NCBI GenBank assembly: GCA_905480605.1
Contig: CAJQRD010000018.1
Span: 1 to 35,595, forward strand
Direction: 5' to 3'
DNA from: an uncultured Saprospiraceae bacterium
GTDB lineage: Bacteria; Bacteroidota; Bacteroidia; Chitinophagales; Saprospiraceae
DNA: 35,595 nucleotides
The position numbers and the translations under genes are program-made. The notes under the pieces were generated by a model. It was not told where the DNA came from. It saw nothing but the letters and a program-made list of their open reading frames with translations, and ran no database searches. Of the stretch, positions 24,048-32,079 are shown in pieces. Position 1 is the first letter of the stretch. Each line of letters starts with the position of its first letter.

Positions 24048-24275
24048 CTAATCTAATTTCTTTTTCTTCTTTATTTTAATCGGAACTATTTCATCCATAT
24101 CATCTTCTAACCAATGATTTTTATGCTTATACTTCACCTTTTGATCAGCATTTTTTCCTCGATTACCTAAGTCCCATTCTTTGTCTTTTGGCTTAGGTGA
24201 TAATTCTTTTTTATGATTCTTTTGATGTTTCATTATACAATTTTGTAAAGCAATTATAAAATTATTATTTTTCAT
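24048..24275 (-). CDS. Small Lys-rich protein, unknown function
   Basis: The frame gives 75 residues; an internal ATG at residue 15 (24233) would give 61. About a third of the residues are Lys (KNADQKVKYKHKNHWLEDDM, then VPIKIKKKKKLD at the end). It has no signal peptide and no membrane helix. It ends 4 nt before speA, so it belongs to the polyamine operon. A palindrome at 24286-24299 lies just before the longer start. It is not a family I recognise. Its company with a deoxyhypusine-synthase-like enzyme raises the question whether one of its lysines is modified, but nothing in the sequence shows that. Confidence 0.6.
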   Translation of the reverse strand: MKNNNFIIALQNCIMKHQKNHKKELSPKPKDKEWDLGNRGKNADQKVKYKHKNHWLEDDMDEIVPIKIKKKKKLD

Positions 24276-24285
24276 AAAGAGTTCT

Positions 24286-24304
24286 CCAAATTAATTTGGT
24301 CACA
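24286..24304. promoter_or_regulatory. Palindrome CCAAATTAATTTGG joined to a TGTGACCAAA motif
   Basis: CCAAATTAATTTGG (24286-24299) is a perfect 14-bp palindrome overlapping TTTGGTCACA (24295-24304). It lies in the 58-bp gap before the Lys-rich gene, the only long gap in the nine-gene block. It may be an internal regulatory site or an mRNA stem. GGTCAC words recur at several other gene borders in the window. Confidence 0.4.
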
Positions 24305-24333
24305 AAAATTAAAATTCTTTATATCTAAATAAG

Positions 24334-24753
24334 CTATTTGTAATCTTCGTTTATACTTGACTCATCAACAACATCTTCATTTAAATCATCTATACTTATA
24401 TCACCATTATTTCCTAAATCATTATCTTCATTGTCATTGTATTCATCTAGGAAATCCTCATCATCATATTTAACAGCTAATTTCGATTGAACTTTTGGTT
24501 TAAGATTGCCATTATCATCATAATCATCATCTTCAGCAATCACGAATATTGCTTCTTCAACTGTCATACGAATAAGATAATACTTTTCTTCTGTTTCAAA
24601 AGGCAGACCTTTTCGCTTTTCACCACCTTTCCCTGTGAAGGTAATAAGGTGTTCACGGAATCCTTTAGGGTAAACAAGTTTGATTTGCTCTAAGGTTTCT
24701 TCATTGAGTTTGTCATAGTCCTTAATGACTTTGGGTTTGTTTTTAGTTGACAT
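24334..24753 (-). CDS. Acidic-tailed hypothetical protein, conserved-looking N-terminal half
   Basis: The 139-residue protein has a folded-looking N-terminus (VIKDYDKLNEETLEQIKLVY, then PKGFREHLITF and KGLPFETEEKYYLIRMTVEE) and a C-terminal tail after about residue 75 rich in Asp and Glu (DDDYDDNGN, EYNDNEDND). I have seen this kind of N-terminus in short Bacteroidota proteins without a role. It lies 16 nt after the AstE-like gene and 58 nt before the Lys-rich gene. The acidic tail and the basic neighbour could bind each other, but this is a guess from charge. Cytoplasmic, no signal. Confidence 0.7.
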   Translation of the reverse strand: MSTKNKPKVIKDYDKLNEETLEQIKLVYPKGFREHLITFTGKGGEKRKGLPFETEEKYYLIRMTVEEAIFVIAEDDDYDDNGNLKPKVQSKLAVKYDDEDFLDEYNDNEDNDLGNNGDISIDDLNEDVVDESSINEDYK

Positions 24754-24769
24754 TTTTATAAAATTAGAG

Positions 24770-25744
24770 TTATTTTAATATTCCTAGATGAAGGATTCTG
24801 CCACCTGTTTGATTAACAGGACTGATACTTTTACCAATGACAATTCCATCATGAGGAGAAAAATATTCTTTTACTTTCTTACCAAATATATCTCTTAACA
24901 CAGCGATGAGCTCACCTTTTTTAACCATTTGTCTTAATTCAACTGGTATAGTTAAAATTCCTCCAGCGTCCGTATAAATCCAAAGGCTTCTTTTACATAA
25001 GACAGTTTCATTTTCAGTGGTCATTATTTCATCTTGGATCATGTTTAAATCACATAAAACATTATGTATACCATGTATACCACTTCTTATAAGTTTCTTT
25101 TGAAAGGTACTGGGATTACCTACCTCGAGAGTTATCGCAGGAATATCTAAGTCATCAGCAGCCCCTCTCAATGTTCCATCAGAAGGAGGATTATGTACTA
25201 TGATATCAGCGTTTTGAAGTTTTGCCATTCTCTTTACTTTTGGCAAATCCATATCAGCTCTTATATAATAGCTATTGATCCTTCCAGTACTGGCTGTATG
25301 CAGATCTAAAAGGAAGTCAATATGCTTGACAAATCTATTGACAAATCGGTAAGCATAGACTTGACTTAAGTTTCCATCTTCTTTACCAGGCATAATATGG
25401 TTGATATCTACCCCATCATTAAACCTTCTTTTCTTTCTCACAAATGCAGGTACATTTACAACAGGAACTCCAACTATCGTACCTGACAACTCATCAACCG
25501 ATACTTCATTGAAAAGTCTTTGAATAACCGAAATCCCATTTAGCTCATTCCCATGGACAGCAGCGGTAACTCCTAAGACTGGTCCATCTTTCATTCCACG
25601 CATAACCATTACTGGAATACAAATTGGATTTGAGAATCCATCTGAAATCAACTCTAACCAATAATGCCTTTGTGTTCCTCTTGGAGTATCTTCTAAATTG
25701 AAGTTCTCTATGATTGGAATGTCGTTATTTGTATTCATCTGCAT
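24770..25744 (-). CDS. Succinylglutamate desuccinylase / aspartoacylase family amidohydrolase
   Basis: AstE/AspA enzymes are zinc carboxypeptidase-like hydrolases that free an amino acid from an N-acyl group. The metal ligands are visible: AAVHGNELNG (His and Glu) and DLHTASTG (His). The catalytic Glu is in AITLEVGNP. The C-terminal beta domain ends with DGIVIGKSISPVNQTGGRI. ATG 25744 or 25738 are likely starts; the frame is open to ATG 25762. All three overlap the preceding ligase gene, which ends at 25725. In Bacteroidota and Proteobacteria this family is often found beside ATP-grasp ligases, where it may trim the product. The substrate here is unknown. Confidence 0.85.
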   Translation of the reverse strand: MQMNTNNDIPIIENFNLEDTPRGTQRHYWLELISDGFSNPICIPVMVMRGMKDGPVLGVTAAVHGNELNGISVIQRLFNEVSVDELSGTIVGVPVVNVPAFVRKKRRFNDGVDINHIMPGKEDGNLSQVYAYRFVNRFVKHIDFLLDLHTASTGRINSYYIRADMDLPKVKRMAKLQNADIIVHNPPSDGTLRGAADDLDIPAITLEVGNPSTFQKKLIRSGIHGIHNVLCDLNMIQDEIMTTENETVLCKRSLWIYTDAGGILTIPVELRQMVKKGELIAVLRDIFGKKVKEYFSPHDGIVIGKSISPVNQTGGRILHLGILK

Positions 25745-26726
25745 ATTCAAATATTTTATCAATTGTCATTTTAATAATAGGTTTTCCCGATTGCTCCTGG
25801 GCTTGTGAGAACCCTCCAACACTTAGTGTATTTACTTCTGACAGGATTCTCTTTCCGTAATCATCTTCAAGAGTATCTGCCCCAAAAATCAAAACACCTT
25901 CTTTTATTAATTCGGGCGTTAAACCCTTTACTATTTTTATTTCTTCATTAGTAACATCTGCCTTTACAGACTTACCGCCTTGTGCCACATTGCATAACCA
26001 AGAACCTTCAGCTGGAAGTCTTAAAGAACTTGCCATGATCTGGCCTCCAACCACCAATATGCGCTTATCCCCTTGACTTACATTTTTAAGATACTTCATA
26101 GCCAAGAAACCATCAGTTGTGAGTTCTTCATTTACACTTTCTAAATAAATTTCTAAATCAATTTCCCTATCACCAATATCAACAGTCTTATCTACTATTC
26201 TGACAATTCCCTTTCCACCATATTCTTTTAATGGCTTCAATACAATTGGGTATTTTTTACTCATTTTCAACACATCTTCCTTGGAATTGCACAGCTGTAT
26301 ATCAGGACACAAGTCTGGAAAATTAAGAAGATATTTTTTATTACTTGTCTTAATAATACCATGTGGATTATTGATGAATACTTTATCTTTTGCAACTTCA
26401 CCCAACCACTCTAACCAATCATCACCAATAGGTCTTGGCAGTCTCATGAAAACAATATCATAATCTTCTAAATGTAAATTTGAAAGACCACTTTTATAAT
26501 AAGAACCATCTTGAGAATATTTAAATGCTTGATCAATACTATTTCCAAAAATGTTAGAAGCATCCCGATTCTCGAAAAATGCTTTATTCTCTATAATACC
26601 TCTAGACGCTATATCGATTCCCTCACACTTCTCGTGTCCTAGCATTTCATTCAAAATAGCATAGATTGAATTTTGAGCACTATGACCATTATGATCAGTT
26701 AAAACAAGAATTTTATATTTTATCAT
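25725..26726 (-). CDS. ATP-grasp ligase, glutathione-synthetase (GshB/RimK)-like
   Basis: The 333-residue protein has a preATP-grasp domain (ILVLTDHNGHSAQNSIYAIL) and an ATP-grasp core. The core has PIVLKPLKEYGGKGIVRI at about 160-177, RILVVGGQIMASSLR at 222-236, WLCNVAQGG at 243-251 and the metal-binding SEVNTLSVGGF at 296-306. Such enzymes make amide bonds through an acyl-phosphate, for example glutathione synthetase. No gamma-glutamylcysteine ligase (GshA) is present, so glutathione is not assured as the product. Its start overlaps the previous gene by four bases (ATGA) and its end overlaps the AstE-like gene. Confidence 0.85.
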   Translation of the reverse strand: MIKYKILVLTDHNGHSAQNSIYAILNEMLGHEKCEGIDIASRGIIENKAFFENRDASNIFGNSIDQAFKYSQDGSYYKSGLSNLHLEDYDIVFMRLPRPIGDDWLEWLGEVAKDKVFINNPHGIIKTSNKKYLLNFPDLCPDIQLCNSKEDVLKMSKKYPIVLKPLKEYGGKGIVRIVDKTVDIGDREIDLEIYLESVNEELTTDGFLAMKYLKNVSQGDKRILVVGGQIMASSLRLPAEGSWLCNVAQGGKSVKADVTNEEIKIVKGLTPELIKEGVLIFGADTLEDDYGKRILSEVNTLSVGGFSQAQEQSGKPIIKMTIDKIFEYADEYK

Positions 26727-28174
26727 TGACTAATTAAGATTTCATCCAATAAAGTCGGATCGTTGTTTAGTGACTTGAAAAGCTTCATTCTGAATTTACC
26801 TTTGCTATTATAAAGAGTCTTGCACATTTTGTCGATTGCAATTGTTGATAGAACTGTCTGGATAAATCCTTCTATCAAGTCATCTAGTCCAAGTCCAAGT
26901 TTGTTAAAATCTCTTCTATCTGTCAACATCAATCTATTCGTATCAGAACTCCATAGATTATCACCTTCTTTAACTGAAAGGTTTGTTCCTAGCATGCTCC
27001 AACTATCAGAACCAGACTGCAAGGTATCCGCCAATGGTTTTTCTGCTCTACGTGAATAAACGCAAAGAGGTTTGATTCCATCTTTTGTTGAACTCAACAT
27101 AAGCCGAAGATCCGTAACATATGTTTCTCCTTTGCCATTAGGGATAGTTCCTACATGATAGAATTTACCAGTAGAACTGACAGATGACCAATTGTAGTTT
27201 CCAATAAGGCTTTGTACAATAAATCGTTCATACTCAATATCCATTTCCATGAATGTCTCGAGTTCCTTTTCATTGGTAATTGTAAAAACACCCTGTCCAG
27301 CATTGCTGTATGGAATTTTCACAACAGCTTGTCCACCCATCTTCATAACCCAAAGTGGGATTTCATTTTTACTTACATCCCAAATAGTCTCGGGCGTATT
27401 TATTTTAAGCCCATAACCTTCCAACTCAGTATTGTAAATGTCATAGGCTTTAGCAGCAACCATTTTATTTCTTCCCCCAGCAATACAGGCAATAATTGGA
27501 TTAAGTACTTTGGTCTTTGTATGCAGGGGAATTCGATTCCAAGGTTTTTGAGTCACATACCTAAATACTGCTCTTATTGGGTGCCAAATATCTTCAACTT
27601 TTACATGAATAAGATCATTTTCCACCTTGACATGGCTGTTTTCATCGCCATTATAATATGGAACCAATAAAACTTCTTCATTCATCACATCTGCAATTAC
27701 AGCAGCATATCCAGAAGTTTCCATATAGTTCTTATCATAAAGTACTACCAACCTGCCGGTTATAGATGGTACACCTTTTCTAGGACCAAGCAAAGGTTTA
27801 AAAGTTCGTTCTATTAGCAACCTATAACTGCCATCCTCTTTGTTATCGTCAACCAAAGGCATGGATTTTTGTCCTGAAGGACATGAATTATTTTCGAGAA
27901 CCACCATATTCCTTTTACCTCCAGCTGAAGTGGAATTGATAAGATCGGCACCACCCCATAGAAAGTGCTTGCATTGATAAGATAATATCTCCTCCAATTT
28001 TGCTTTATTAACCATTGGGTGTAAGTGACAATATCTTGTTATTATTCTTTCCTTAGAGAGATTCAAGAAAAAACTAACCATAGGATGTATTGTAGCATTA
28101 AGTGCTTTTGGGTACCAGTGGTTATCACTAACAAAAGAACCTGGTTTCACTTTTTCAATATTTTTAATCATCAT
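26723..28174 (-). CDS. ATP-grasp-like protein of unknown function, first gene of the nine-gene operon
   Basis: The 483-residue protein has a large N-terminal region with conserved-looking segments (NMVVLENNSCPSGQKSMPLV, then PSITGRLVVLYDKNYM) and an ATP-grasp-like part from about residue 230. This part has AGGRNKMVAAKAYDIYN, then QAVVKIPYSNAGQGVFTI with Lys286, ERFIVQSLIGNYNW and TDLRLMLSS. It resembles ligases often coupled with a RimK/GshB-like enzyme. The later motif that would supply metal ligands is less clear, so activity is uncertain. Both ATG codons at 28174 and 28171 can start it. It is coupled to the next ligase by an ATGA overlap. Confidence 0.7.
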   Translation of the reverse strand: MMIKNIEKVKPGSFVSDNHWYPKALNATIHPMVSFFLNLSKERIITRYCHLHPMVNKAKLEEILSYQCKHFLWGGADLINSTSAGGKRNMVVLENNSCPSGQKSMPLVDDNKEDGSYRLLIERTFKPLLGPRKGVPSITGRLVVLYDKNYMETSGYAAVIADVMNEEVLLVPYYNGDENSHVKVENDLIHVKVEDIWHPIRAVFRYVTQKPWNRIPLHTKTKVLNPIIACIAGGRNKMVAAKAYDIYNTELEGYGLKINTPETIWDVSKNEIPLWVMKMGGQAVVKIPYSNAGQGVFTITNEKELETFMEMDIEYERFIVQSLIGNYNWSSVSSTGKFYHVGTIPNGKGETYVTDLRLMLSSTKDGIKPLCVYSRRAEKPLADTLQSGSDSWSMLGTNLSVKEGDNLWSSDTNRLMLTDRRDFNKLGLGLDDLIEGFIQTVLSTIAIDKMCKTLYNSKGKFRMKLFKSLNNDPTLLDEILISQ

Positions 28175-28182
28175 TTATAAAT

Positions 28183-28216
28183 TAAATATAAACTCTCTTG
28201 GTTATATTAAGGCAAA
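28183..28216 (-). promoter_or_regulatory. Candidate promoter of the nine-gene operon
   Basis: On the minus strand TTTG (28216-28213) and TATATTTA (28190-28183) are separated by 22 nt. The -7 element misses the last base of TAnnTTTG. It stands 8 nt before the ATG at 28174, the same short distance as in bamD and the SNF2 gene. It is weaker than the others. Confidence 0.35.
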
Positions 28217-28727
28217 GAGAAGAGTTACTAAAACTGGTCACAACTTATTTCAATTATTTTATAAAACCTTAACCCTATTTATCTAAGAATAATTCAAAAT
28301 TTATAATATTAATATCAATTTTATTTAACCAGTCTTTGCAATTCCAATACTTTTAAATCAATTTAAAAACCTATTGATATGAGAATCAAGCAGATACAAA
28401 TCATTTCAAGCTTTATCTTTATGTTGCAACACTATTTCAAATTATTAATTTCTACATAAGGCATAAGAATTAGGGTAAATAAAAAATTCAGATTTTATAA
28501 AAAAAACTGAAATTCATGTGACCAAATCGTACTTATATGCTCTATATATGAACTTGTAAGCCAGAACACTTAAAATGAATTGATTTTAAGACTAAGTAAA
28601 TTATAAAGGAATATTTATGAGTACCTTACTCCAATGCAAATTTTATATGCATTAATACCTGTCCCAATATATATTTTTGTAATAGTCGAGTGAATATGGG
28701 CGTTTTAACAAGAAGCAATTAACATTA
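28217..28727. other. Divergent intergenic region between the nine-gene operon and rimB
   Basis: The 511 bp hold no gene that I can support. Two inverse copies of a GGTCAC word lie here: CTGGTCACA at 28234-28242 and TGTGACCAAAT at 28517-28527. TATTTTTG at 28672-28679 is a perfect -7 match on the plus strand for rimB, without a clear -33 partner. Confidence 0.4.
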
Positions 28728-29201
28728 TTGAAATTGAAGAAAAAAATAACAATTGGAAGAAAGGATAAAGCCAATTTTCCTGAATTTGGCCTTAAGAATC
28801 TTGACATAAAAGTTGATACCGGAGCTTATACATCTTCTATTCACTGCCACAAAATTGAAAAACAGGAAAAAAATGGAAAGGTATACTTGGTATTTACACT
28901 GCTAGATCCCTCCCACCCTCAATATAAAGATCAAGAAATATCAATGGAAAAATATAAGGAAAAGAGTATCAAAAGCTCTTTTGGTAGTTTAGAAAAACGC
29001 TTTATAATTGAAACAGAAATATTACTCTTTGGGCAAAAACATAAGATAGATTTATCCTTAAGTGAACGTGGGGAAATGAAATTCCCCATTTTAATTGGTC
29101 GAAGATTTCTCAAGGGAAAGTTTATTGTAGATACTTCCAAGAGTAATCTTTCTTATAAAAGAATAAAAAGAAAATTAGGTACTAAATTAAAAAATAAATA
29201 A
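28728..29201 (+). CDS. RimB-type retropepsin-like protein (ATP-dependent zinc protease family)
   Basis: The 157-residue protein has the single-domain aspartic-protease fold of RimB (PF05618). The catalytic Asp-Thr-Gly is in IKVDTGAYTSSIHCH at about 28-42. TLLDPSHPQYK, SSFGSLEKRFII, SLSERGEMKFPILIGRRFL and KFIVDTSKSNLSYK follow, all typical. RimB family members accompany RimK, the ligase that adds glutamates to ribosomal protein S6. The start is TTG (28728, or 28734). Two bases after its stop a rimK gene begins, but that gene is destroyed, so this protein may now serve the ligases of the divergent operon or have no partner. Confidence 0.85.
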   Translation: MKLKKKITIGRKDKANFPEFGLKNLDIKVDTGAYTSSIHCHKIEKQEKNGKVYLVFTLLDPSHPQYKDQEISMEKYKEKSIKSSFGSLEKRFIIETEILLFGQKHKIDLSLSERGEMKFPILIGRRFLKGKFIVDTSKSNLSYKRIKRKLGTKLKNK

Positions 29202-29203
29202 AC

Positions 29204-30158
29204 ATGAAAATAGTCATTTTATCACGGTAAACAGCTTTGTACTCAACAAGAAGGTTGATAGAAGCAGTACCGAAAATCGGTCACAAAATGCACGTGGTTG
29301 ATCATTTAAAATGTAACATAGAAATTGAAAAAAAGAATCTTAAAATCTATTACAATGGACATTACCTAGAAAATGTAGATGCGATCATCCCACCTACAGG
29401 TGCCTCGGTTACTTTCTATGGAACGGCAGTATTGTCCCAATTTGAAATGATGAATATATTTAGTGCTTTAGAATCACAAGCCTTGGTGAGATCAAGAGAT
29501 AAACTTAGAAGTCTTCAATTGCTTGAATGTACTTGATCGGATTTACCAAAAACAATGTTCACTATTTTTTTTCATAAACGTAGAACACGTAATTGACTCT
29601 GTTTTCGGAGCTCCTGTGGTTCTAAAACTATTAGAAGGAACTCAAGATTTAGGAGTGACATATGCAGATACTCAAAATGCAGCGGGGTCTGTTATGCAAA
29701 CTTTTAATGGGCTTGAAGCTAGAATAATTGTACAAGAATTTATAGAAGAAGAAGAAGTTGGAGAAGTTGGAGACATCAGAGCATTCATTGTTGATAGAGA
29801 AATTATAGGTGCTATGAAACGTTAAGGAAAATAAGGCAAATTCAGATCTAACTTACACCGTAGAGGAAGTGCTAATATCATTGAACTCTCAGATAAAAAA
29901 AGTGAAACTGCCCTAATTGCTGCAAAGGCTATGCGACTAGGTGTAGCGGGAGTAGATATGTTGCAATCTTCATCAGGTCCTTTGATCTTAGAAGTTAACT
30001 CTTCTCCTGGTCTTGAGGGAATTGAGATAGCGAGAAGGACAGATATAGGAAAAAAATTATCAAATACTTTGAGCGAAACAAATAAAAAAAATATGACTTT
30101 ACTTGGTATAAAAATCAAGCCTTGTGGTCGTGCTTGCTTACAATTTACAAACACATGA
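29204..30158 (+). pseudogene. rimK: rimK pseudogene (S6 glutamate ligase type), four stops and one frameshift
   Basis: The remains align along the whole of RimK: MKIVILSR, ALYSTRRLIEAVPKIGH, SRDKLRSLQLL, LPKTMFT, VEHVIDSVFGAPVVLKLLEG, ARIIVQEFIEEEE, DIRAFIVDREIIGAMKR, KFRSNLHRRGSA and AGVDMLQSSSGPLILEVNSS. TAA 29228-29230 replaces codon 9, and TGA 29534-29536 replaces a codon near 111. An extra base in the T8 run at 29565-29572 shifts the frame, and TAA at 29823-29825 and 29832-29834 follow. Removing one T restores the expected spacing before VEHVID. It was surely a complete ligase gene. All three kinds of change make expression of an active product very unlikely. Confidence 0.92.
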
Positions 30159-30277
30159 TTACATCATACACTTGGCCAGCTATATTGTTAGCCTTGCTCC
30201 AAAAATACATAGAGTCACTTTACTTAGTTTGGTCACTCCACATTCAAAAAAATATTTTATCAATCTAAATAATCGCT

Positions 30278-31543
30278 TTACAATTCTGGAGCTTTCCATT
30301 TGATATCACCGACAGGAACACCATTGGCTTTACCAATTGATTTACCAGCACGTTTTTTATCAGAAATCATAGCCCATGTCATAATCAGGCTGGTACCAAT
30401 GATAATAAATAAAATAATTCCTTCAGAGAATCCACTTATTTGTGCTTCTGCTGGAATTGCGTAAAAAAGTAAAACGGTAATTAAACCTCTAGGAGCAATA
30501 AACAATTGAGGCAAGATATCAGTACCTATCGACACTCTTAATATAATAAATCTAATAACGTAAATAACTGCTAAACAAAGTGCCGACACTCCAATAACTT
30601 GCCAGCTTGCTAAAGATGAAAAAACAATGGTAATACCAAATATGACAAAGAAAAAGGTCCGTACTACAAAAGCTGTTTCTAAGGTCACAACATGCAGTCC
30701 GTGATAAATATCTTCTGCTTTATCTTTATTTAACCACTTCTTTAGAGGCCCTTGAAAGAACAAATCCATGTTGGCAATCACTAAACCAAAAATTAGGATG
30801 ATAATCAATGATGACAAGTGCATTAGTTTACCCAAACTATAAAGCAATAGCAATACAGAAAGCAATAAAAATTGCTTTGCATCACTTTTTACTTTTTGGA
30901 AAATAAGAATCACCACATAGCTAAAAAACAGTGACAATACTATTGTCAACAAGGTGGTCAACCCAAAAGCAATAAAACCACCACCATCTACAGATCCATC
31001 AGCACTTGGATGTTTACTTAAAATAAAATAGAAGACCATAATTCCTAAAATATCAGAAAATGTACTTTCGTAAATATGGAATTCCTTTTTATCTCCTCTC
31101 AAATGAACTACACTTGGAATAATAATCGCACTTGATAAGATAGACAATGGTGTAGCGTACAACCAAGCATGCAAACTATCCATACCCTCAATAAAATATT
31201 GCAGGATAAGAGAAGTAATCCAAATACTGGCTATCAACCCGATAAAAGCAATGGTAAATGAAATAGTTATGGGTGCTACTTTGTCCCTTGTGAGTTTAAG
31301 TTCTAATGCTGCTTCCAGTACTATCATTATCAACCCAACAATTCCTAAAATTTCCAATATTGGAAAAAAGTCAATATTTGGAGCACCAACGGCACCAAGT
31401 CCCATATTGATTAATACTCCAGAAATGATAAGCATAAGTACAGAGGGCACACTTGTTTTCTTTGATATTTCACCAAAGAAAAACGAAAGTATCAGGACTA
31501 TAGATGCGCCAATTAGTATGGCATATGGTGAAGTTAAATCCAT
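30278..31543 (-). CDS. Cation:proton antiporter (CPA family)
   Basis: The 421-residue protein has about 11-12 transmembrane helices. It begins AILIGASIVLILSFFFGEIS and SVPSVLMLIISGVLINMGLG, typical of Na+/H+ exchangers. The region that carries the ion-binding pair reads ESTFSDILGIMVFYF at about 158-172, so Ser-Asp stands where CPA proteins often have Asn-Asp or Asp-Asp. The helix before it reads LSILSSAIIIPSVV in place of a TD motif. The cytoplasmic tail is only about 35 residues. It starts 7 nt after a small membrane protein gene and ends a three-gene unit led by a P-loop ATPase. Confidence 0.85.
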   Translation of the reverse strand: MDLTSPYAILIGASIVLILSFFFGEISKKTSVPSVLMLIISGVLINMGLGAVGAPNIDFFPILEILGIVGLIMIVLEAALELKLTRDKVAPITISFTIAFIGLIASIWITSLILQYFIEGMDSLHAWLYATPLSILSSAIIIPSVVHLRGDKKEFHIYESTFSDILGIMVFYFILSKHPSADGSVDGGGFIAFGLTTLLTIVLSLFFSYVVILIFQKVKSDAKQFLLLSVLLLLYSLGKLMHLSSLIIILIFGLVIANMDLFFQGPLKKWLNKDKAEDIYHGLHVVTLETAFVVRTFFFVIFGITIVFSSLASWQVIGVSALCLAVIYVIRFIILRVSIGTDILPQLFIAPRGLITVLLFYAIPAEAQISGFSEGIILFIIIGTSLIMTWAMISDKKRAGKSIGKANGVPVGDIKWKAPEL

Positions 31544-31550
31544 TTCTGTT

Positions 31551-32075
31551 TTATTTATTTATTAAGTTAATTTTAAATCCAGAATGAGACAAAAATTGTG
31601 TCAAACTTGAGATATAACGGTCAGAAAAAAGTACTAGATCAACTGTATATTCTGAGCTATTAAAAAAAATATTTGGCTCAACACTCTGATCAATATATGG
31701 GCTGCTATACAAGCACCTTTGTAAATTTTCGCGAGAAGACAACATTTCATTGTTTTCATCTACTGGCTTACAAATTATTTTACATTTAAACGTTTTAGAA
31801 CTGGCATTTTGATTACTTAATATTGAATTCTCTTTTGTTGAAAAAAGTAAACCACTTGATAATGTCCAATAAGACACCAAACCAGCCGCAGCTATTATGG
31901 CATGTGCTGCAGGATTGGCAATTACAAAAGCTAAAATTGCAATCATCCAAACAGCCTTACGTACTAAGTCTTCTTTCCATGGGCTGTACCTTCTCAATAG
32001 ATATTGTCCTGAATTCGTACTAAAGATATACCAACTTACAACCGCGAGTAATATCCAGATATAAATAAAACTCAT
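31551..32075 (-). CDS. Two- to three-helix membrane protein with a soluble C-terminal domain, unknown
   Basis: The 174-residue protein has hydrophobic stretches at about 3-18 (FIYIWILLAVVSWYIF) and at about 42-70 (VWMIAILAFVIANPAAHAII, then AAAGLVSYW). A polar domain of about 95 residues follows, with three Cys (FKCKIICK and LQRCLYSS) and an end that reads YTVDLVLFSDRYISSLTQFL. I do not recognise the family. It lies between the ATPase (4-nt gap) and the antiporter (7-nt gap). It may connect the cytosolic ATPase to the membrane transporter; that is inferred from position. Confidence 0.65.
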   Translation of the reverse strand: MSFIYIWILLAVVSWYIFSTNSGQYLLRRYSPWKEDLVRKAVWMIAILAFVIANPAAHAIIAAAGLVSYWTLSSGLLFSTKENSILSNQNASSKTFKCKIICKPVDENNEMLSSRENLQRCLYSSPYIDQSVEPNIFFNSSEYTVDLVLFSDRYISSLTQFLSHSGFKINLINK

Positions 32076-32079
32076 ATTA

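Noticed and set aside
29237-29825. Two separate RimK-like genes (29237-29536 and 29523-29825)
   Set aside because: Both are pieces of one rimK gene broken by stops and a frameshift.
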